Positions 19,711 through 32,858 of a stretch of DNA of 64,000 bases are shown here, piece after piece. The DNA comes from Rugalucina vietnamica (taxonomy: Eukaryota > Mollusca > Bivalvia > Lucinida > Lucinidae). The notes under the pieces were generated by a model. The model searched no databases, was not told where the DNA came from, and worked only from the letters and a program-made list of their open reading frames with translations. Each line of letters opens with the position of its first letter. Within the stretch, counting starts at the first letter, position 1. The stretch lies in contig OZ024883.1 of NCBI GenBank assembly GCA_964017185.1, forward strand, positions 40,726,395 through 40,790,394. The letters are read 5' to 3'. Made by a program: the position numbers and the translations under genes.

Positions 19711-22147
19711 ATACCCCGCCACGCAAATTTAATTTAGCAAAAATGTTTGTCAATAAATTCTCAAGATAAAGAGCAGAACAAAATTTTGTCATAAATGAAG
19801 GACCATAACTCTGTAAACATTGATAAAATTTACCCATCTTCAATCCCAAACCACTACTTCCTGATTTGAACTTTTATACAAAGTTTGAAGAAAATTGGTT
19901 GATAAATGCACAAAACAGAGGCAGGAAACGAAATTTTAATGTAAATCATGGGCCATAACTCTGTACATATTTAACGAAATTTATTCATTTTCAATCCCAA
20001 ACCATTCCTTCCTGATATGAACTCCTATACAAGGTTTGAAGAAAATCGGTCCATAAATGCTCAAGATAGAGTCCGGAAACAAAATTTTAACGTAAATCAA
20101 GGGCCATAACTCTGTACTTATTTGACAAAATTTACCCATCTTCAATCCCAAATCACTCCTTCCTGGTATGAACTCCTTTACAAAGTTTTAAGAAAATCGG
20201 TCAATAAATGCTCAAGATAGAGCCCGGAAACAACTAGAATTGTCAGAGAATCTGACTATAGCCCCGCTTCTCAGCTTTTTTGCAGGGTGAAAAAAACAAT
20301 GACAGGTAAGTATCACAAGCTAGATCTCATCAATATTGATGCGCATACAAAATTTGGTCTGATTATGTCAATTCGTTCTCAAGATATTGAGCAGAAATGA
20401 AATTCTGACCTCAATAAAGGGCCATAACTCCGTCAAAATTTTGCCAAAAATGACGGGCAACAATCCCAAGCTAGATCTTGTCAATGATGATGTGCATACA
20501 AAATTTGGACGGATTCTGTCAATTCGTTTGTAAGATATTGAGCGGAAACGAAATTCTGAAGTCAATCAAGGGCCGTAACTCCGTCAAAATTTTGCGAAAA
20601 AATGATGGGTAACAATCCCAAGCTAGATCTTGTCAATGATGACATGCATACAAAATTTGGTCGGATTCTGTCAATTCGTTCTCAAGATATTGAGCGGAAA
20701 CGAAATTCTGACGTCAATTAAGGGCCGTAACTCCGTCAAAATTTTGCGAAAAATGACGGGTAACAATCCCAAGCTAGATCTTGTCAATGATGACGTGCAT
20801 ACAAAATTTGGTCGGATACTGTCAATTCGTTCTCAAGATATTGAGCGGAAACGAAATTCTGACGTCAATTAAGGGCCGTAACTCCGTCAAAATTTTGCGA
20901 AAAATGACGGGTAACAATCCCAAGCTAGATCTTGTCAATGTTGATGTGCACACAAAATTTGGTCTGATTCTGTCAATTCGTTCTCAAGATATTGAGCGGA
21001 AACGAAATTCTGACGTCAATTATGGGCCGTAACTCCGTCAAAAGTTTGCAAAAAATGACGGGTAACAATCCCAAGCTAGATGTTGTTAATGTTGATGTGC
21101 ACACAAAATTTGGTCTGATTCTGTCAATTCGTTCTCAAGATATTGAGCGGAAACGAAATTCTGACGTCAATCAAGAGCCGTAACTCCGTCAAAATTTTGC
21201 GAAAAATGACGGGTAACAATCCCAAGCTAGATCTAGTTAATGATGATGTGCATACAAAATTTGGTCGGATTCTGTCAATTCGTTCTCAAGTTATTGAGCG
21301 GAAACGAAATTCTGACGTCAATCAAGGGCAGTAACTCTGTCAAAATTTTGCGAAAAATGATGGTCAACAATCCCAAGCTAGATCTTGTCAATGTTGTTAA
21401 TGTACATACAAAATTTGGTCAGATTCTGTCAATTTGTTCCTAAGATATTGAGCGGAAAGGAAATGTTCACGGAATGACGGAATGACAGAATCACGGAATC
21501 ACGGAACCACGGAAGGACAAGGTGAATCCAGTATAGCCCCACTTTTCCAAAGCGGGGCTATAAAAATGTAACGTAAATCAAGGGCCATAACTCTGTACAT
21601 ATTTGAAGAAATTTACCCATCTTCAATCCCAGGCCACTCCTTCCTGGTATGAACTCCTATACAAAGTTTGAAGAAAATCGGTCAATAAATGCTCAAGATA
21701 GAGCCCGGAAACAAAATTTTAACGTAAATCAAGGGCCATAACTCTGTACTTATTTGACGAAATTTACCCATCTTCAATCCCAGACCACTCCTTCATGGTA
21801 TAATCTCCTATACAAAGTTTGAAGAAAATCGGTCAATAAATACTCGAGATAGAGCCCGGAAACGAAATTTTAACGTAAATCAAGGGCCATAACTCTGTAC
21901 TTATTTGACGAAATTTACCCATCTTCAATCCCAAACCACTCCTTCCTGATATGAACTCCTATACAAAGTTTGAAGAAAATAGGTCAATGAATGCTCAAGA
22001 TAGAGCCCGGAAACGAAACGCTGACGGACGGACGGACGGACGGACAGACAGACGGACGGACGGACAGATGGACGGACGGACACTCGAACGCAAATTTTTT
22101 TTGGAGGGTATAACATAATACCCCGCACTTTTTAAGTGGCGGGGTAT
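19711..22147. mobile_element. ATACCCCGCCAC TIR element built of 151-bp units
   Basis: It starts ATACCCCGCCAC and ends GTGGCGGGGTAT. Units containing GGGCCATAACTCTGT recur at 19951, 20102, 21583, 21734 and 21885, each a 151-bp step where uninterrupted. A (GGAC)n tract (22022-22080) precedes the right end. It is split by a second element at 20233-21562. Confidence 0.8.
20233..21562. mobile_element. CTATAGCCCCGC element with 151-bp satellite, nested
   Basis: The left end CTAGAATTGTCAGAG leads to TATAGCCCCGCTT at 20258. The right end is AAGCGGGGCTATA at 21550-21562. About seven units of exactly 151 bp carry CAATCCCAAGCTAGATCTTG and GATATTGAGCGGAAACG. It interrupts the host element between GCCCGGAAACAA and GTAACGTAAATC. 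Open frames through it repeat a similar peptide but shift frame every unit because 151 is not a multiple of 3. It is not coding. Confidence 0.85.
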
Positions 22148-22338
22148 AAAAAAGATTTAAATTAAAATTATAAATACCCAATTTTTTCCTAAAACATAAG
22201 GCAAAGAGGCAAGAAATAAGACAGCCCTTTAGCAATTCCGGAAGAATGTGATTCATGATTTACTAATTTATAAATTTGCAAAATATCAAAGACGCTTGTG
22301 ACAGATAATCATTCCCTCTGGATGGAAATCATTGTTAC

Positions 22339-22548
22339 CAGGGGCGTAGCTACGTGTACGCAAATACACATGTGCGTACAGCTTGATGTCACAAAATTGA
22401 GATTTTTTCAGAAATCATAGTACACGTATTCGAGATTTTTTTATGACTTTAAACAACCCTAAACAACTTTTCTACATCCATTAGACAGTACCCTCAGACA
22501 CCCGTTAACAAAGTGTGTACTCTGTATTTTTGCCCAGCTATGCTCCTG
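22339..22548. mobile_element. hAT-like MITE
   Basis: It starts CAGGGGCGTAGCTACG and ends AGCTATGCTCCTG, with GTTAC directly repeated on both sides. There is no coding content. Confidence 0.65.
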
Positions 22549-22782
22549 GTTACTAATATGACAATTAATGTACATCAGAAAAATGTTAAAATCTGATGGA
22601 CTGACGAAAATTCATTTGACTCTGGGGCAGCACTTTTACTGACAGTGACATTTTTTTAGCATATCACAAACTGACGTTATTAAGTTTGTAAACATACTTC
22701 TTTACCGACACATCTTTTTCCAAATTAAAGTTAAACAGTGTTGTAGAAAGTCGACTCAGATCAGTAGTTGTATAAAACATGC

Positions 22783-22785
<3 letters not shown>

Positions 22786-22826
<41 letters not shown>
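22786..22826. repeat. Poly-T tract
   Basis: About 41 T residues, close to a minus-strand SINE tail, so it may be the A-tail of that SINE. Confidence 0.85.
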
Positions 22827-22828
<2 letters not shown>

Positions 22829-22846
22829 TTTTAGTGTTTTTTTTCT

Positions 22847-23055
22847 TCAGTTTTACGTCCCTTTCAAGATTATTTCAGCTCATATAAGACGGGCCAAGCG
22901 GTAGGTAGGGTGAAAACAGGAGAACCCCCCGAGAAAAAAACACCTGACACACTCGCAAGCAGAACTTGGCTTGTCTCACATGTGGCCAGAGCGGCCGGCT
23001 CGAACCCACACCTGACACAGCGGTGAGATGAGTGATTGAGAAACAGCACTCTTAA
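22847..23055 (-). mobile_element. tRNA-derived SINE, head-truncated
   Basis: On the minus strand: GTGTGGGTTCGAGCCGG (B box), ACATGTGAGACAAGCCAAG, CTTGCGAGTGTGTCAGGTG, CCTACCTACCGCTTGG and the tail GAAAGGGACGTAAAACTGAA. It is the same family as 7981-8240. Confidence 0.75.
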
Positions 23056-23640
23056 CTTATGCAGTATTTTGCTTTCCTTTTGAATGAACATATTTAATTG
23101 GATTCACTAATCGTTCATCTGTCAGCCACCTTTGCCAGGCTACAAAATGAAAGTTGCTTTGCTCTAAACCTCCAATCAAGCCTCCCCGCCTGACAAAGGA
23201 AATCACTTTCACATTCTTGAAAAAAAAAAAATCAATTGACATTTATTACTTGGGCTTCAGTAATAAATCAACTTTGACAGTTTGGTAGTTTCATTTGAAA
23301 CATCATCAAATCCTGGGACTCAGCCAATTACCGCAACATAATCGGGAACTATTTTTTTGCGGGAGAGTGTAATTAAAAGATCGTGTAGTAAGGCAAAGCA
23401 AGCAATTAGTCCATGGGCACAGACGGTTGCACATGAATTCTAATTTCTTTTCATTGGAAAAGGATGAAAAAAAATTAATTGACGTTCATTGTCACAAAAC
23501 CTGCAAGTATGGCTAAAAATTAAAATGCTAATTGAATTGTCAAGTAGTTTGATGAAAAAATTATGTGCGTTTTTATAAAATTACAAACTTCACTGTGTAT
23601 GATTTTAAGCTGTTTTTGTAAAATTTAGATAAACCTTTGT
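23056..23640. other. Repeat-free block with one open frame and many ATTA motifs
   Basis: On the minus strand, 23057-23220 is an open frame after a TTTTTTTTTTCAAG tract, reading VRRGGLIGGLEQSNFHFVAW. No family is recognised. The rest has repeated CAATTAG, TAATTAAAAG and AATTAATTGACG homeodomain-type cores. It could be a spliced exon plus regulatory DNA, or chance. Confidence 0.25.
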
Positions 23641-25990
23641 ATATATGGTAAGCATTTTCCTGGTCCCAAAAGAAGATGTTTTGTGGAGTCTTAAGTGTAA
23701 ACCATACTGTTTATTTTAAGATTTTGTGGATGCCCAAGCTACTCTGGGTCATCAATGTGTGACACTGCCAGTCAGAGTACACATCACATTAGCATTACAA
23801 CAGTTTTGAATATGTACTTCAAGGTTCTTATACTAAAGCAGCAGACACATTATTTCTCCTTATTTATTACATCCGTTTAAATTGCATGTAATAATGCACT
23901 GATGTATGCACAGCATGCCCTGAGAAGACAGCTTTGCATCGAAAACAGTAGTGCAGTGACTAATTGTAACACTATGCCACATCAAAGAGTTCCACCTAGT
24001 TAAGCAAATGATAAGTTGGCAATAGTTCGGTCAGTGAGCCAGGTAAGTGGGGGTTTGGGTTTCAATGGAGTTCAACTGCACAAAGTTTATTTTTGAACTA
24101 TTGAATGATTGTGATACTTTTAAATTGCTTAAAATTTAAAACTCAAACCTAACTCAACTTGACTTTTTTATGATATTGTATATCGGCCATGTGATGGCAA
24201 TCACATGCAAAAAAATTAAAGTTCGGGGTAACAAAGAAAACTGTACAAGACTTTTTTCATGCAGATAACCTTGACCTTTAGTCACACGATCAAAGGTCAC
24301 ATGATTATAAACTCTGATGGATCACATGATCAAATTTGCTGTCAAATTGTGATATAACAATCCAGAATCACCTCTGAACTACTGCTTCCCATGTAACAAA
24401 TTACTTGGGGTTTCTTTGACAAAATATACACACAATCAATCATCGGTTGACAACTGTCCTAAATAAGATATATTTAAAGATGTTTAAATAAGAAATTTCC
24501 TAAATGAATCAAGTCGAACATGAGGAACATGATCGCAAGTCTGCTTTGAGCCTTATGTACGTTTTCATATTTTTAGTTAAGTTCGATCAGGTAACTGAGT
24601 GGCCGCCTATTGAGGAATAGCTGCTCACTCGGCTTACAATATGTTTTCTTGGTATAAGCACCTAAATGTTATTTTGGTTTTTTCCCACCCCTCGGTTTGT
24701 GAAGTGGGAATTTCTTTCTGATTGCACCATTTCCTGATCATTGCCTACTTTTATCTTTTTGTTATGTACTCAAGCTGGATGCCCAACCACCAATCTACCA
24801 ATTTTTTTTTCATTCATTCAAAATTGTTATAGCAACAGAATTATAAGAGTGTAATTCCCAACAGGACAGGAAAAACCTTTACTTTATAAACCAGACTACA
24901 GTAACCGGGGTCACAGGTTTGACCCTGGGCTTCTCCAGTCGTTTGAATGAGATTATAAATCGAGGTCTCAAGACAATTTCCCAGGACAAGCTGCTGCATA
25001 GACAAACTGAGATGGGGCTGGAGACTATGTGCCTAATGTGTTGTCTTTCATGAAGGGACCTAGTCGTCAGATCTGACTAAATACAGAGCAAAAAAAATAT
25101 TAAAAAAAAAACTGTACAAAACTTTAATAAAACCCTTTTATCAAAACAAGTTTATTTCATTTGCAAACTTATTGCCTCTTCAATCATTTGAATAACAGCA
25201 GCCACACTCCAAATTATCGAATCCTAACAGCCTTTTGGATTTTTCTGAAGCTCCTATGATAAATGTTGTTCTTTATCAATGCATGAAATGTAAATTATAT
25301 TTTTTCAACAAAATTACAATGGAGTCAATTTGTTTACATAGTTCTGGGGAAAGATTAATAGACAGACTCATTTATAAAATGTAGACACAATTTTGAGCCA
25401 TGTTAAGGGAAAATTTCCAATCTGGAAAACTTCTGCAAACCCAGTTGCAGAAAGCTACAGAATTAAGAAATATGTATCTCACATTTCTTTGTTGTTGGAG
25501 ATTTACATCATTTAAATGGTCAAATATGCCAGGATGGCCAGTTATCCCATCATATGCAAGCCCCCTGCATACAGATTACCTTTTCTAAGTGCAAATTCTT
25601 TTACCATTTACTGTCAATGCTCTTCTTGAATCAAGGCTGTCTAAGGAAAAATGGAAGTAGAGATACTTTTATGACCAAATCTTCGAAAATCTTCAAAAGA
25701 ATGTTTCAAACAATGAAGTATCATATTACACTGGTTATATCCAGAGACAACCAACACAATTGTGAACAACCAACACAGCTGAAATTTATATGCGAATATA
25801 GAAAATAATTACATGTCTGAGAACAACTTTAAACAGATTATTCTGATCCATGGTAGGTTGTTCCAATATTTGCATCCTACCACCTTTATTCTTGGTTTCA
25901 ACTGCATTGGTTGTTCCCAGTCACATTGGTTGTCTTTGGATAACCAATGTGGTAACAAATGCCAGTTTTTTTATGCCACCATTTATGATA
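23641..25990. other. Intergenic or intronic AT-rich DNA
   Basis: At 24630-24765 there is a dispersed repeat shared with 59671-59796 (TCGGCTTACAATATGTTTTC, GGTTTTTTCCCACC, GTGGGAATTTCTTTCTGATT). At 25742-25955 a weak foldback holds ACAACCAACACA and its complement. No gene is recognised. Confidence 0.5.
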
Positions 25991-26073
25991 TGAACCGCGA
26001 TGCGAGAAAGCAGCGGTCTTCATGGGGTTCCGACCAGGTCCAACAAAAATCGGCCTGTACAGTCACAGAAGCA
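25991..26073 (-). mobile_element. GAGCCGCC-type MITE, left half, interrupted by giant element
   Basis: It begins TGAACCGCGATGCGAGAAA and runs through CCGACCAGGTCC and CGGCCTGTACAGTCACAGAA, matching the intact reverse-oriented MITE at 52077-52303. It stops at the giant element's left terminus. The remainder lies 15 kb away at 41086. Confidence 0.8.
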
Positions 26074-26084
26074 CCCTTACGAAA
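26074..26084 (+). repeat. Left TIR of giant element
   Basis: CCCTTACGAAA, matching the reverse complement of the right end at 41075-41085 (CCCTTATGAAA) at 10 of 11 positions. Looser similarity continues to AGGT. Confidence 0.75.
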
Positions 26085-26091
26085 CAGGTTT

Positions 26092-26593
26092 CTGGCAATA
26101 CACTGGTAATAAACTGGCAATACACTGGCAATAGTCTGGTAATACACTGGAGTGACTGGCAACACAATGGCAATACACTGGTGATAGGTTGTTAATAAAA
26201 ATATGACATATGGTAATATACTGGCAACAATTACCAGCTATTACCAGCTACCTGACAGACTGGTATTAGGCTGTTTACAGACTGGTAATACAATGGCAAC
26301 ACACTGGCAATATTGCCAGTCTATTGCCAGTTGCTGGTAGTAAATGCAGTTTCTTCAATCTTGTTTGCAGCTGGATACACAAGGTATTAAAAAATGAAAA
26401 ACACCTGGTAATACACTGGCAAGAAAAATCTTTTATGTTTTGACAAGATAAGCATCTGGCAACACACTGGTAACACACTGGCAAGAAATAACTTAAACTT
26501 TTGAAGATAAATTTGAGCCTGGTAACACACTGGCAAGAAATGTCTTTAACTTTTCAAGAGACTGTGTCTGGCAACACACTGGCAAGAAATGTC
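26092..26593 (+). repeat. Left subterminal array of giant element (copy 2)
   Basis: Short units of the form ACTGGYAAYAN, about 11 bp each, begin 18 bases inside the left terminus and are mixed with inverted units (TTGCCAGTCTATTGCCAG near 26311). Subterminal motif arrays in DNA transposons commonly serve as transposase sites. That role is inferred here. Confidence 0.8.
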
Positions 26594-28046
26594 TTAACAT
26601 ATGGCAAAGGTCAATAAAGGTTGGGGTTCCTGTGGGAATTACTGGTCCCTCTCACAACACTGTCAGGAAGTCCCTCCACATTCACAATGGATTCATGACC
26701 AATTTCTGAAAAAAAAAAAAAAAAAAAAATACATGTAATAATAATATGAAATGAATTATACTTACTCTGAATAACAAAGCTAATTTGGTTCATTTGATCA
26801 TAATTAAGATTATAAAACTTTCTTCATGCTCCACACAGCTGAGCATAAAATTTGGCTTGAATTTTCACTGACACTGTAAGCCTCTGCAATGACTGATTAA
26901 TTTAGTCCAAAGCCTATAACTAAGGTTATGTTGGGAACTTGGGGCGGACAGCTATTACCCTTGTAAAATCATTTCTATGGCAAGCCCCACAGAGGCAGAT
27001 TACCAGTATTTTATGCTCATTTTTTCACCACTAGCTGTTCTTGAATCAGTAGAAGAAGAATGACAATATAAATGCCACCCAATGAGTCATTGTGCACTTA
27101 ACTAAATATTTCTGAGCAAAAATACCTGACTGATAAGAAATACCTTCTAGAGCTACATGCCATGGCCCTGTGTTGTCGCACGCTCTTGTTTCTGCAGAGG
27201 TCGCCGTCTTTTAGTGGAAGGCAATTGTGACTTCTTTTCGGTTGGCGCATTTATCTGCATACTTCATAGTATGCCAGCTTTTGCATTTATCTAGAAATGA
27301 ACAAATTAAATCATACTGATGACTGCTAAAGCACGAATACAACAAAACAAGCTTGTACAATGAATGTGAATCGAGGGATTCATGTGAGGATAGCCGGATG
27401 GCTACCTTTTTGGGATACAGCTAGTCATCTTGCTTTTTCTTGCATGTTGTAACATTTTTGTGATTTTTTTAATTGTTTAGTTTTACTGCCTGGTGTCTGT
27501 GTTGGGATTTTAAATTTAATTTACCCTATTCACACGAGTGTAACATGCAGTTTTTTTGCTCAGAATGTGGTGTACAAAATTTGGTGCACATTTTGTATAA
27601 GAACACCAAATTTCAGACTTTTTCCATAGATGTACAGTCATCGGACCCTGTGCAGGTTAAAGATCCCTCGGAGGACTGCCGGGACCCATTGGATCTGAAC
27701 AGTTTACTGATGAATGATCCAAAATGAGGATTAAATCCTGGCACTTTAAGCCAGGCTATGGTGCCAGTTTTCTCCGGCCACACAGGTGTTACAAATGTTG
27801 AATTATTAATATATATTTTTTTTTGTGGGGGGAGGGTACAATTTCAGTTATATACTGGGAAACACACTTTATATTATTATTTGTGCGGGTAGGCATTTTT
27901 TGGGGGGGAGGGGGGGGGGGGGGTTGATACAGAGGCTGGGACAACATTTGGCAAAATTTCAGAGAGACCCCACCACACACACAAACCAGCCCTACTGTAC
28001 AATGTCACCAAGCTGGTGGTTTCCCCTCATAGTAAGTTCGTAAAAT

Positions 28047-28577
28047 CAGGGTCTCTATAGAAGGGGTCAAGAATCTTTGTCCTATGTTCAAAACTCTTGT
28101 ATGTCAGTTTCGTATTTACTCACCTATAAAACATACATTAAAAATTTATAATTAATGTCAATTTACCATAATTCTGTTATTAATTCTTTCATTTTTTCTA
28201 TATCAGAACATGCTAAATTATCTAGTGTACATTAATAATAGTACTATAGTTAGGTATTTATATCTGTTTTGATTTAATATGTACCACAGTGTCCATTTTC
28301 ACACTTTTTCATGCATTTTCACAATTTTCTGGAACATTGCGCAATTTATTTTGTTGAAAATTGTATGAATGTGAAGCTGATATGATGCATTGCTTATTGG
28401 AATGTATTTTATATCTTTGTTTTTTCACGATTTTTACCTTGGTGATAAATTCACTTTTGAGCAAGTTTTTTAACAACCTCTTACACTGTCCATATATATG
28501 GTACTTGACATACCTGAGTTTTTTGATTATTGGAAAAATCAATACATAGTTTCTTGACCCCTTCTATAGAGACCCTG
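28047..28577. mobile_element. hAT-like non-autonomous element (in copy 2)
   Basis: Same element as 1671-2201 with the same flanking 7-bp GTAAAAT repeats. It was carried inside the giant element rather than inserted independently. Confidence 0.8.
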
Positions 28578-28971
28578 GTAAAATTGAAGTTGCCCCACCC
28601 ACTAATCAAAACTTTTTGGACGACAGGAGCAGGCCAAAACCCTTTCACTGTTTCGGGTCGGCTCATTTTAAGCTCAACTGTCTTCATTTCATCAGACTCT
28701 TACCAGTTTGTTTAGCAAAGTACTTGTCTAGTTTCTGTTGTGACATTATGGAAATTTCTAAATTGTCGCGCGTACAAAAACTTTTTCATTTTATAGACCG
28801 GAAATAATCAATAGGCGAACTCGTTTAATTAAGAATGTAATACGTCGTTATCGGCGCAGCGTAGGCCATAGTCTGTAAACGGCGACGCTATCGAGTTGAG
28901 TCGATCAGTCTCAGGCTAAATTTAGAACTTTGTCACGGGGAAAAACATTTTGGGTTGAAATACATCGAGCA

Positions 28972-29026
<55 letters not shown>

Positions 29027-29219
29027 AAAGTAGAAAAAAAGTAGATGGCGCAAATCGGCAGACTAGACGGCGATATCGCCGGCCGTGCGATATCGCCGCC
29101 AGCTGCTTTTGAGAGCACTGAACTGTTACAAGCTTTAATTAATAAAAGGGCCGATTTTTGAGCCTGCAAATGATTTTCTCTTCGATTTTGGGTCTCAATT
29201 CTAACTTGGGTTGGCAGGC

Positions 29220-29251
<32 letters not shown>

Positions 29252-29761
29252 CGTGTGCTTAATGATTCATTACTGCTTCGATTAATGAACCGTAACTGCT
29301 CAATTAACTTCTTTATCTGGCACGTGCCGGGTGACTAAGATATAAAGTTATTTGAGTATAACTCATGACAATAGCTAAAATGGTTGATGATGAACTTCGA
29401 AATGCATACAAAGGCCAAACGAAGTGAGAAAACGTAGAAACCATTTTGTTTCCAAGCTTTTCCCTGTTTGTTACTCATTAGAATCATGGTGTTTGTATAT
29501 TTTGTACGTGCCAAGATGTTTTCTGGTTAAATTGGCCTCCATTTTGTAAGAAAGGCAACTGTTCTGTTCTGTTCGTAAATCCCACCTGTAGGAGCACCTC
29601 CTTGCGGAGTAAAAGTTAAGTCATATAAAATAAATAAGATACAAGAAGTCACACTTCACTGTCACACAAACCTTCAGAAAAAAATCACAAATGAAGTTTA
29701 CACAGTAAAATCCACTGTATATATACACTTAAAAAAAGTTATATTGACAATCACCGAGTAG

Positions 29762-30397
29762 CTAAGTCTTGGTTGAAGCCCGTTTGGCAACAACAGAGCA
29801 GGCAAATTTGTAAAAGCCCCAGTCCTTCCTTTGACAGTCTGTGCTGCAAAATCTAGTGATGTGACAGCGGGCACAGCGCTTGAGTTCAGTTCCCTCTACA
29901 GTTAGCACACACTCCTGTATCACCGAAATCGTCGTCACTGTCAATGTTGCTATTAGAAGGTAGGAAGTCCTTTAGGATGGCCTGTTCCTCATGTAAAGTA
30001 GCCGGAAGGGCAACACTCGACACCTGGCTATCAGAATGTGTGGAGCTGCTTGTCGGGCTACTAGGTTCAGATTCCACCAGCACATATTGATCGGTTCTCT
30101 TTTGATATCTGATCTCCGATGAAAGGTCCAGTTCTTTGGGAACGGATTCAGGTTCCTTAGGAACGGCTTCAGAAGTAGCACGTTTCGGTGAGGTAGCTTT
30201 TTCAGCAGCCTTCTTCTCCAGGAAACGTTGCTGTCTCTTTCGAGCACGTCGTTTGGTAACTCAGCGTTTTGTTGTTTCGTAGAGCTCCTCCTTTGACTTT
30301 TCGGCGCACCCGGACTTGAACCACTTACTGTATTTACAGTGTGCCGTTCGTTATTGCGAACGTAGAAGTACATTATCTGAACGGTAGAATAATACAA
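29762..30397 (-). pseudogene. Decayed MYND zinc-finger gene (in copy 2)
   Basis: Same reading as 3386-4021, with both frame breaks and the His-to-Tyr change present. The decay therefore happened before the element made its second copy. Confidence 0.7.
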
Positions 30398-32677
30398 GAT
30401 TTAGGTGTCCCAATTTTTTGACTTCAGTAATCACCTACTCAAAACATGGAGCAACGTTGCGTAATACATGTCATTAATAGCCTTCAGCAATCTTTGTTTA
30501 CGGTCACGTTATGGTTTATGGATAATCCCCTAGCGGGATATTGTGCATTGCTTGACTTATTTTCACAACTTTTATGGTTCACGCTTCGCGAGCAGTGAAC
30601 TGTGTTGTCAAAAATGACGATTATCACTTGTGAATACATAAGCTGTTTAGGCAGCCGATACGGTTCATACACACATTATGCTTTCTGTAAGGAAACATGA
30701 TCATTCAGTTTTTAATATGCAAAAGGTAATTAAAATTACTTCATCTCCTAGTAGCATAAAGACAAACTGCAAGGAAACGGCACCTTGGCGAATGCCTATA
30801 GGCAAACATTTTTTTCACATAGTACCACAAAGAGAAACTGTAAGAAAACGGCACCTTGGCGAAAGCCTGGCTTTTTTCTCATTCACCATTTTTGCATTAT
30901 CGGCTGGTTTCCTGCTGACAAAAATCAACATTGGAAAAACAGGTAACCAGAACCCCCCTCAGGGCGGTTTGTGGTTACCTGCATTTCCAATATTGATTTT
31001 TTAAAGCTGGGAACCAGCGAATAATGCAAAAAATGGTAAGAAAACTACACATTGGCATACAATCTCTCCTTTTTTCTTCTTTTCTCATAGTGCCATAAAC
31101 GGAAACGGTAAGAACACTTCGCCTTGACAAACGATCTTTTTTTCTTCTTCTTTTATTCTTGTACCATAAAGAGAAACTGTCAGAAAACTGCACCATGGGG
31201 GTTTCAAATCTGAGAGGAATGATAATTTGAACTGAAAATGTACAGTTTTAGTACAGCCACGATTTGTGGTGCTAATCTGCCGCGTGTTATGTATAGAAAT
31301 TGATCGAATCAGTATACGAAGATAGGATAGAACCTGTGTAGGATCGATCTTTAACCTGCACAGGGACTGTCCCTGCAAAGGGGTCCTCCAGGTAACGTCC
31401 CGATCCGAAGGACGGTGCACTGAGTCATGTCATCCCTGCAAACGACACGAAGAAAAGCGTGTGCGTACACCGATTTTTCCTCCCCGCAGACTATGATCGA
31501 ACCTGGGAGCTCTAGCACCCGAGGCCATCGCCCTAACCACTGAGCTACCCCGTTTAATAATGAAAAAATCAGTCACCTGTACTATGTACAAAGCGTGGCA
31601 TGGTGTAGAATCCTCTTTGCGTGTCTCCCCAGTCTACTGTCAGCAAGCTGGTTCTAGTTTGTTTATAATATGAGCTGATTACTGCTAGAAAAAATAGAAA
31701 CACGCAATTCAGCTCTTTCAAAAAGTCGTTCTTTGTCATATATTTTTTGTCGAAAAAAATCGTCCTGCAACTAACGCGATATATCACGCCCTCTATCGAC
31801 AGGCAGAGGCTCCAGGGAGGACAGACATGATCGACGTAATAAGACGACTGGATCAGCCGGGTTATCCTGCAACGCTGTGCGTGCTGTTGCTAGCATTTCT
31901 TATTAGCATTAATTCCAAAACAGCAACTTTGTTCAATCTCAAATGTTGATTGAATCGTCTCCTCTTAAATAGCGATTTTTTAGCCAATTTATATTGCAAA
32001 CTCGCAGCAGTAAAATGTTACCGGCCGTATGCTATGTTTCGTAGTGTTCCGCCGTTGACTTATCGACGCACCTCGTTTCAACCCCTATCTATCTATCTTT
32101 TGATTTTTTCTTCGGTCCTTTGAGACTGGGCCGAGTTGTCTTTTATGAATTGGGTCGAGTTGTCTTAATCCGAGATTTTACTGGGCAGAGTTGTCCAGGG
32201 TCGAGTTGTCTTTGGGCCGAGTTGTCCTAAACCCTACTAGATAGTAACATGACACACGTTTCATGCCTATTTTTAACATAAACAGAGAATTGTTTTTGAA
32301 TTTATTGATTTTATAAATTATGCTACCATGCAGTGGCCCATAATTGTTATTAAATTTTCATTCTGTTCTATTCTATTCTGTCGGAATATGATCGTGCATT
32401 TCCGTATAGAGTAAATACACTTTTTCAATATTGAAATTTGCCACTTTCGATAACTTTAAATGTTTTCTTTCAAAACTATTTTGTCCTATCTTTTGTTAAT
32501 TCAATCAAAAATGAGCAGTATCACAGTAGTTAGAATAATTAAGCTAAATATTTCGTGTCCGTAATAGTTCGGTAGATTCCGATGGCTTCGTACCGTGTGG
32601 CCGCGCGGCGGATGTGACGTCACAGTTCGTAGGCGCCAAAATTTGACCTGCGAGCGAGGCGTCTCCAATATGCGGTA

Positions 32678-32858
32678 ATGAAATGGACAAATAACGGTAA
32701 CAAACTCTCACCACACCATCTTAAACACGTGAAAGAACCGAAAAAAAAAACATCCTACAATGAATATGAGATTGGAGACGCAGGCCAGGCGACAGAGACC
32801 TGGAGACAGAACTTTCGAAATTTTCCAGCTTGGTGGCGGGCTTGGTGGTATGCAACTG
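32678..32858 (+). pseudogene. Captured spliced gene, exon 1 (in copy 2)
   Basis: Same as 6302-6482. Its partners in this copy are 35099-35158, 35577-35625 and 38703-39219. Confidence 0.5.

Noticed and set aside
20300-21460. Open frames giving a repeated NNPKLDLVNDDVHTKFG peptide
   Set aside because: The unit is 151 bp, so the frame changes every unit. The frames are shadows of a satellite, not a repeat protein. The same holds at 42100-43560.
21925-22256. Serine/valine repeat peptides (VRPSVRPSV)
   Set aside because: Translation of the (GGAC)n tract next to the element's right end.
24270-24310. Stand-alone nuclear-receptor response element (GACCTTGACCTTTAG / CAAAGGTCAC)
   Set aside because: Half-sites are present but spacing is loose and there is no neighbouring gene or promoter to give it meaning.
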